DNA from: an uncultured Pseudomonadota bacterium
GTDB lineage: Bacteria; Pseudomonadota; Alphaproteobacteria; Rs-D84
Length of the DNA stretch: 64,000 nt
Direction of reading: 5' to 3'
Assembly (NCBI GenBank): GCA_902762295.1
Contig: CACWNX010000001.1
Location: 214,702-278,701, forward strand
The position numbers were made by a program, and so were the translations under genes. Of this stretch, positions 61,200 to 64,000 are shown one piece after another (within the stretch, counting starts at the first letter, position 1; each line of letters starts with the position of its first letter). The notes beneath the pieces are model-generated. The model was not told the origin of the DNA. It searched no databases and was given only the letters and a program-made list of their open reading frames with translations.

Positions 61200-61937
61200 T
61201 TATTCTTCAATAACGCGTTGCAGTTCCATAATAAAGTCAATTCCCGGATTCACCAACTTTTCAACCTTGTTCAGATATTTTTTTGCCTCGTTTTGCATTT
61301 GTAATTTTTTATAGGTATTTATCGTTGAACGAATTTCGTTTTTATTAACATCTGTTTCATCAACACGAACACCTTCGGCGATTTGCAGTTCATTCAGTGC
61401 CATTTGCCCATATTTATTTTTATTTTCTGGGCAACCATCTTCTACGATTTTAGAATAAATTTCTGCATTATTTAAATGACAATCTGGTTCATCACAGTTA
61501 TTCACATATTGCAATAGTGTTGTTTCTATAACATGGCAAGGCTTGTTCAAATCGACCAAATTTGCGTTTCTCAAATCACCTAATGCCTTCACAACACCCT
61601 GTTCTGCCGTTGCCAATTTTGCAAATTCTTCGCGATTTTCGGGACAACCGTTTCTGTACAAATTCGCATAAATATTCATATTATATTCATGCGCATCATA
61701 GGCGCCCGCCTTAGCATCATCTATGTTTTTATAAATTTGTGCCAGCAACGCGTTTTCACGCATTTGACATGCAGACAAATCTGTCTGTACGCCGGATTTT
61801 GCCGTATGCGTCGTCTTTGTTTGCCATATAAACGCACCCGCCATCATACCACACACAAAAATACCAACCAGTACCAGCCATGCCAAAATACGTTGTCTGC
61901 GTGAATAATATTTAACCGATTTATTTGTGTTTTTCAT
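61200..61937 (-). CDS. membrane-anchored protein with two Cys-containing repeats, unknown
   Basis: The 245-residue protein has a basic N-terminus, one membrane helix (about 17-39), and an external helical region with two copies of a repeat: YANLYRNGCPENREEFAKLA and IYSKIVEDGCPENKNKYGQM. Each is followed by an acidic helix. The Cys residues could form disulfides. I do not recognise the family. It begins 23 bases after lolD on the same strand and so is probably linked to envelope functions. Confidence 0.65.
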   Translation of the reverse strand: MKNTNKSVKYYSRRQRILAWLVLVGIFVCGMMAGAFIWQTKTTHTAKSGVQTDLSACQMRENALLAQIYKNIDDAKAGAYDAHEYNMNIYANLYRNGCPENREEFAKLATAEQGVVKALGDLRNANLVDLNKPCHVIETTLLQYVNNCDEPDCHLNNAEIYSKIVEDGCPENKNKYGQMALNELQIAEGVRVDETDVNKNEIRSTINTYKKLQMQNEAKKYLNKVEKLVNPGIDFIMELQRVIEE

Positions 61938-61960
61938 ACTTCTCTCTCCTTTTTTATTTA

Positions 61961-62671
61961 TTATTTAACGATGCCATTTTTAATTGTAATACGGCGATCT
62001 GCACGATTCGCCAATGACATATCGTGTGTCACAAACAGCATTGCCATTTTATTCTTGCGCACCAAATCCAGCAACAATTCAAAAACCACAACTGCATGAT
62101 TTGGATCCAAACTGCCAGTTGGTTCGTCTGCCAGTAATATATCCGGCGTATTCGCCAGCGCACGCGCAACCGCCGTCCGCTGTTGTTCACCACCAGACAT
62201 CTGACCCGGTAAATGCGATGCACGATGTGCAACATTTGCCGATTTTAATAACTTCATTGCACGCGCGCGTGCAGAATCTTCATTGACACCATTTGCCAAC
62301 ATCGGCAACATAACATTTTCCAACGCGGTAAAATCCGACAATAGATTATGTCGCTGATACACAAATCCCATTTTGCGACGACGAATCATTGTACGCATTT
62401 CATCATTCATTGCATGCACCGGAGTACCGGCAACAATGATACTGCCACCAGATGGTTTATCTAATAATCCGACACATTGTAACAAGGTTGACTTTCCCGA
62501 CCCAGACGGTCCAACCAGTGCGACAATTTCACCACGATGCAAATCAAAGCCACCACCAGACAAAATATGCAATGGTTGTCCACCTTCAACAAATGTCTTT
62601 TTAATATCGCGCACTGACAGAACTACATCACCCTGCTTTGCCCGCGATAAAGAATTCAATATTGATGCCAT
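61961..62671 (-). CDS. lolD: lipoprotein-releasing ABC transporter ATPase LolD
   Basis: LolD powers extraction of outer-membrane lipoproteins from the inner membrane. The 236-residue ATPase has Walker A GPSGSGKST, a Q-loop, signature MSGGEQQR, Walker B ILLADEP and a switch His in FVTHD. It lies 17 bases after the permease gene. The first 15 residues before VLSVRDIKKTF are a lineage extension. Confidence 0.94.
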   Translation of the reverse strand: MASILNSLSRAKQGDVVLSVRDIKKTFVEGGQPLHILSGGGFDLHRGEIVALVGPSGSGKSTLLQCVGLLDKPSGGSIIVAGTPVHAMNDEMRTMIRRRKMGFVYQRHNLLSDFTALENVMLPMLANGVNEDSARARAMKLLKSANVAHRASHLPGQMSGGEQQRTAVARALANTPDILLADEPTGSLDPNHAVVVFELLLDLVRKNKMAMLFVTHDMSLANRADRRITIKNGIVK

Positions 62672-62688
62672 TTACATAATTCCTTTAA

Positions 62689-63942
62689 TTACTCATTTCT
62701 TAACACCTCTACTGGGTCGGTGTTAGCCGCCTTCCATGCCGGATAAATCGTCGCCAAAAACGCCAAAGCAATCGCAATCAGCGCGATTCCCAACACAGTT
62801 GGGAATTCTAACCGCGACGGCAATTCTGACAAATAATACAGTTCTGCCGGGAATAAATCGCGACCTGTTGCCCACTGAAAAAATTTTCGAATCGGTTCAA
62901 TATAAATTGCAACCACAACCCCCAGCACAGTTCCAAAAATTGCACCAATCACCCCTATACTGGTCCCCGACAATATAAATATTCGCATCATAGAACGACG
63001 CGACACCCCAAATGTGCGCAACACCGCGATATCCCGTGACTTGTCTTTAACCAACATCACAAGCGATGACACAATATTAAACGCCGCCACAATCACAATC
63101 AGCATTAAAATCAAAAACATAACATTTGATTCAACCTGTAATGCACCAACAAATCCACGATTTAAATCACGCCAATCACGAACAACATATCCATCTGGCA
63201 ACGATGTCATCAGTGCATCACGCACCGCCGTTGTATCATCGGCGTTTTTCAAAAACAAATCAATATGTGTCACCGAATCGCCAATGTTCAGATACTTCTG
63301 CGCGGTTTCCAGGGGCATAAATATATAGCCCGAATCATATTCATACATTCCCATAAAAAATGATGTTAGAACCGGATACGACATAATTCGTGGCATTGTT
63401 CCAAATGCCGTTGGTGTTGCACCATTTGCCGATACCAACGATACATTGTCCCCCATATGAACACCCAATGCACGACTTAATGCCGAACCAATTACTAATT
63501 CACCATCGCGAATTTCAGTAAGTTTCTTGCCGTATACACGCGTTCCATTTGTTGTTTTTTTTACCAAATCCGTCATACGAATTCCACGCACCATCGCACC
63601 ACTGTTATTGCCACGTGCAGTCACCATTACCTGACCTTCGGCAATTGGAACAATTGAATCAACCGCACGTGCCACAATACGATTATCGCGCATACGGTTT
63701 ATCAAGAAATCATAATCCGCAATTGCGCCATCTTGATGATACACAACGACATGACCATTCATACCAACAATCCGCGACAACAGAGTATCATGGAACCCCC
63801 CCATAACCGCCATAACCACAATCAGCGTTGCCACCCCAAGCATTATTCCAATCAGCGACACCCACGACACCACAGAACCAAAACCACGGCGACGGGCACC
63901 TAAATATCTGAATGCAATTTTTCGTTCCAGTTTTGTAAACAT
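62689..63942 (-). CDS. lolC: lipoprotein-releasing ABC transporter permease LolC/E
   Basis: The 417-residue permease has an N-terminal helix with RKIAFRYLGARRRGFGSVVS, a large periplasmic domain and three C-terminal helices. The C-terminal signature reads AAFNIVSSLVMLVKDKSRDI and YPAWKAANTDPVEVLRNE. Only one permease gene is seen, so the complex is probably a homodimer, as in other alphaproteobacteria. It precedes lolD by 17 bases. Confidence 0.93.
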   Translation of the reverse strand: MFTKLERKIAFRYLGARRRGFGSVVSWVSLIGIMLGVATLIVVMAVMGGFHDTLLSRIVGMNGHVVVYHQDGAIADYDFLINRMRDNRIVARAVDSIVPIAEGQVMVTARGNNSGAMVRGIRMTDLVKKTTNGTRVYGKKLTEIRDGELVIGSALSRALGVHMGDNVSLVSANGATPTAFGTMPRIMSYPVLTSFFMGMYEYDSGYIFMPLETAQKYLNIGDSVTHIDLFLKNADDTTAVRDALMTSLPDGYVVRDWRDLNRGFVGALQVESNVMFLILMLIVIVAAFNIVSSLVMLVKDKSRDIAVLRTFGVSRRSMMRIFILSGTSIGVIGAIFGTVLGVVVAIYIEPIRKFFQWATGRDLFPAELYYLSELPSRLEFPTVLGIALIAIALAFLATIYPAWKAANTDPVEVLRNE

Positions 63943-63964
63943 AACGGTTTCCTATTATACAAAT

Positions 63965-64000
63965 TTAATCACGCAAGAAATTCCGCAACGCATCACCAAC
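63965..64000 (-). CDS. C-terminal end of an upstream gene (11 residues visible)
   Basis: Eleven codons (VGDALRNFLRD) and a TAA are visible at the edge, in frame from base 64000. The next gene begins about 22 bases later, so the two may be co-transcribed. Too little is seen to identify it. Confidence 0.5.
   Translation of the reverse strand, partial: VGDALRNFLRD

Overview
The window reads as chromosome of an AT-rich, streamlined Gram-negative bacterium, most likely an uncultured gut-type alphaproteobacterium. This is an inference from content. GapR (DUF2312), an alphaproteobacterial-type AddB, a HTH resembling the N-terminus of alphaproteobacterial S24 repressors, an endonuclease-type MutL and Lol/Lpt/Sec envelope genes occur together. 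Genes are dense, ATGA overlaps are frequent and the standard genetic code is used. No plasmid or phage backbone is visible.

Layout. 1-8.6 kb (minus): ftsK (cut by the window edge), a PAP2 phosphatase, a catalytically degenerate S41 protease homologue, yajC-secD-secF, mutL and greA. 8.6-13.5 kb (plus): lptG, an unannotated 43-residue membrane protein, xerD, a zinc/J-domain protein, trxB and serS. 14-16 kb: typA. 16-22.4 kb: a surface-glycan cluster of six to seven glycosyltransferases, with paralogous pairs and a gene remnant that now carries a consensus promoter. 22.4-38.8 kb: recA, an MFS transporter, secB, mltA, dciA, ruvC, yebC, ruvA, mnmE, an acyl-CoA ligase, xthA, addB, engB, rsmI and an LpoA-like lipoprotein. 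39.3 kb: a Stealth-family sugar-phosphate transferase. 40-47.4 kb: pyk, gapR, an RNHCP protein, comEC, truA, fmt, def and rmuC. 47.4-48.8 kb: three small secreted proteins. 49-56.2 kb: a HAD phosphatase, thyA and a marR-tolC-adaptor-RND efflux operon. 56.3-58.0 kb: tRNA-Gln followed by a repeat-rich, AT-rich accessory segment carrying a transglutaminase-like protein. 58-60 kb: a deaminase and two regulators. 60.1-64 kb: a lolC-lolD operon that continues into uncharacterised secreted or membrane proteins.

Most notable are two intergenic structured RNAs, at 39064-39280 (plus) and 48783-48960 (minus). They differ in sequence but share the same inferred pseudoknotted layout: a 5' hairpin, a loop that pairs beyond a long outer stem, hairpins inside that stem, and an intrinsic terminator just before a gene. 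Each also carries an alternative pairing that overlaps the terminator's 5' arm. They may be one undescribed or ORF-less mobile RNA class (a HEARO/omega-RNA-like identity is possible but untested), trans-acting sRNAs, or leader attenuators.

Other points of interest are an RND pump lacking the usual TM4 acid together with a very short adaptor, a Cys-rich CC...GCCP module shared by two envelope-linked proteins, and the tRNA-adjacent cysteine-enzyme gene bracketed by inverted and direct repeats.
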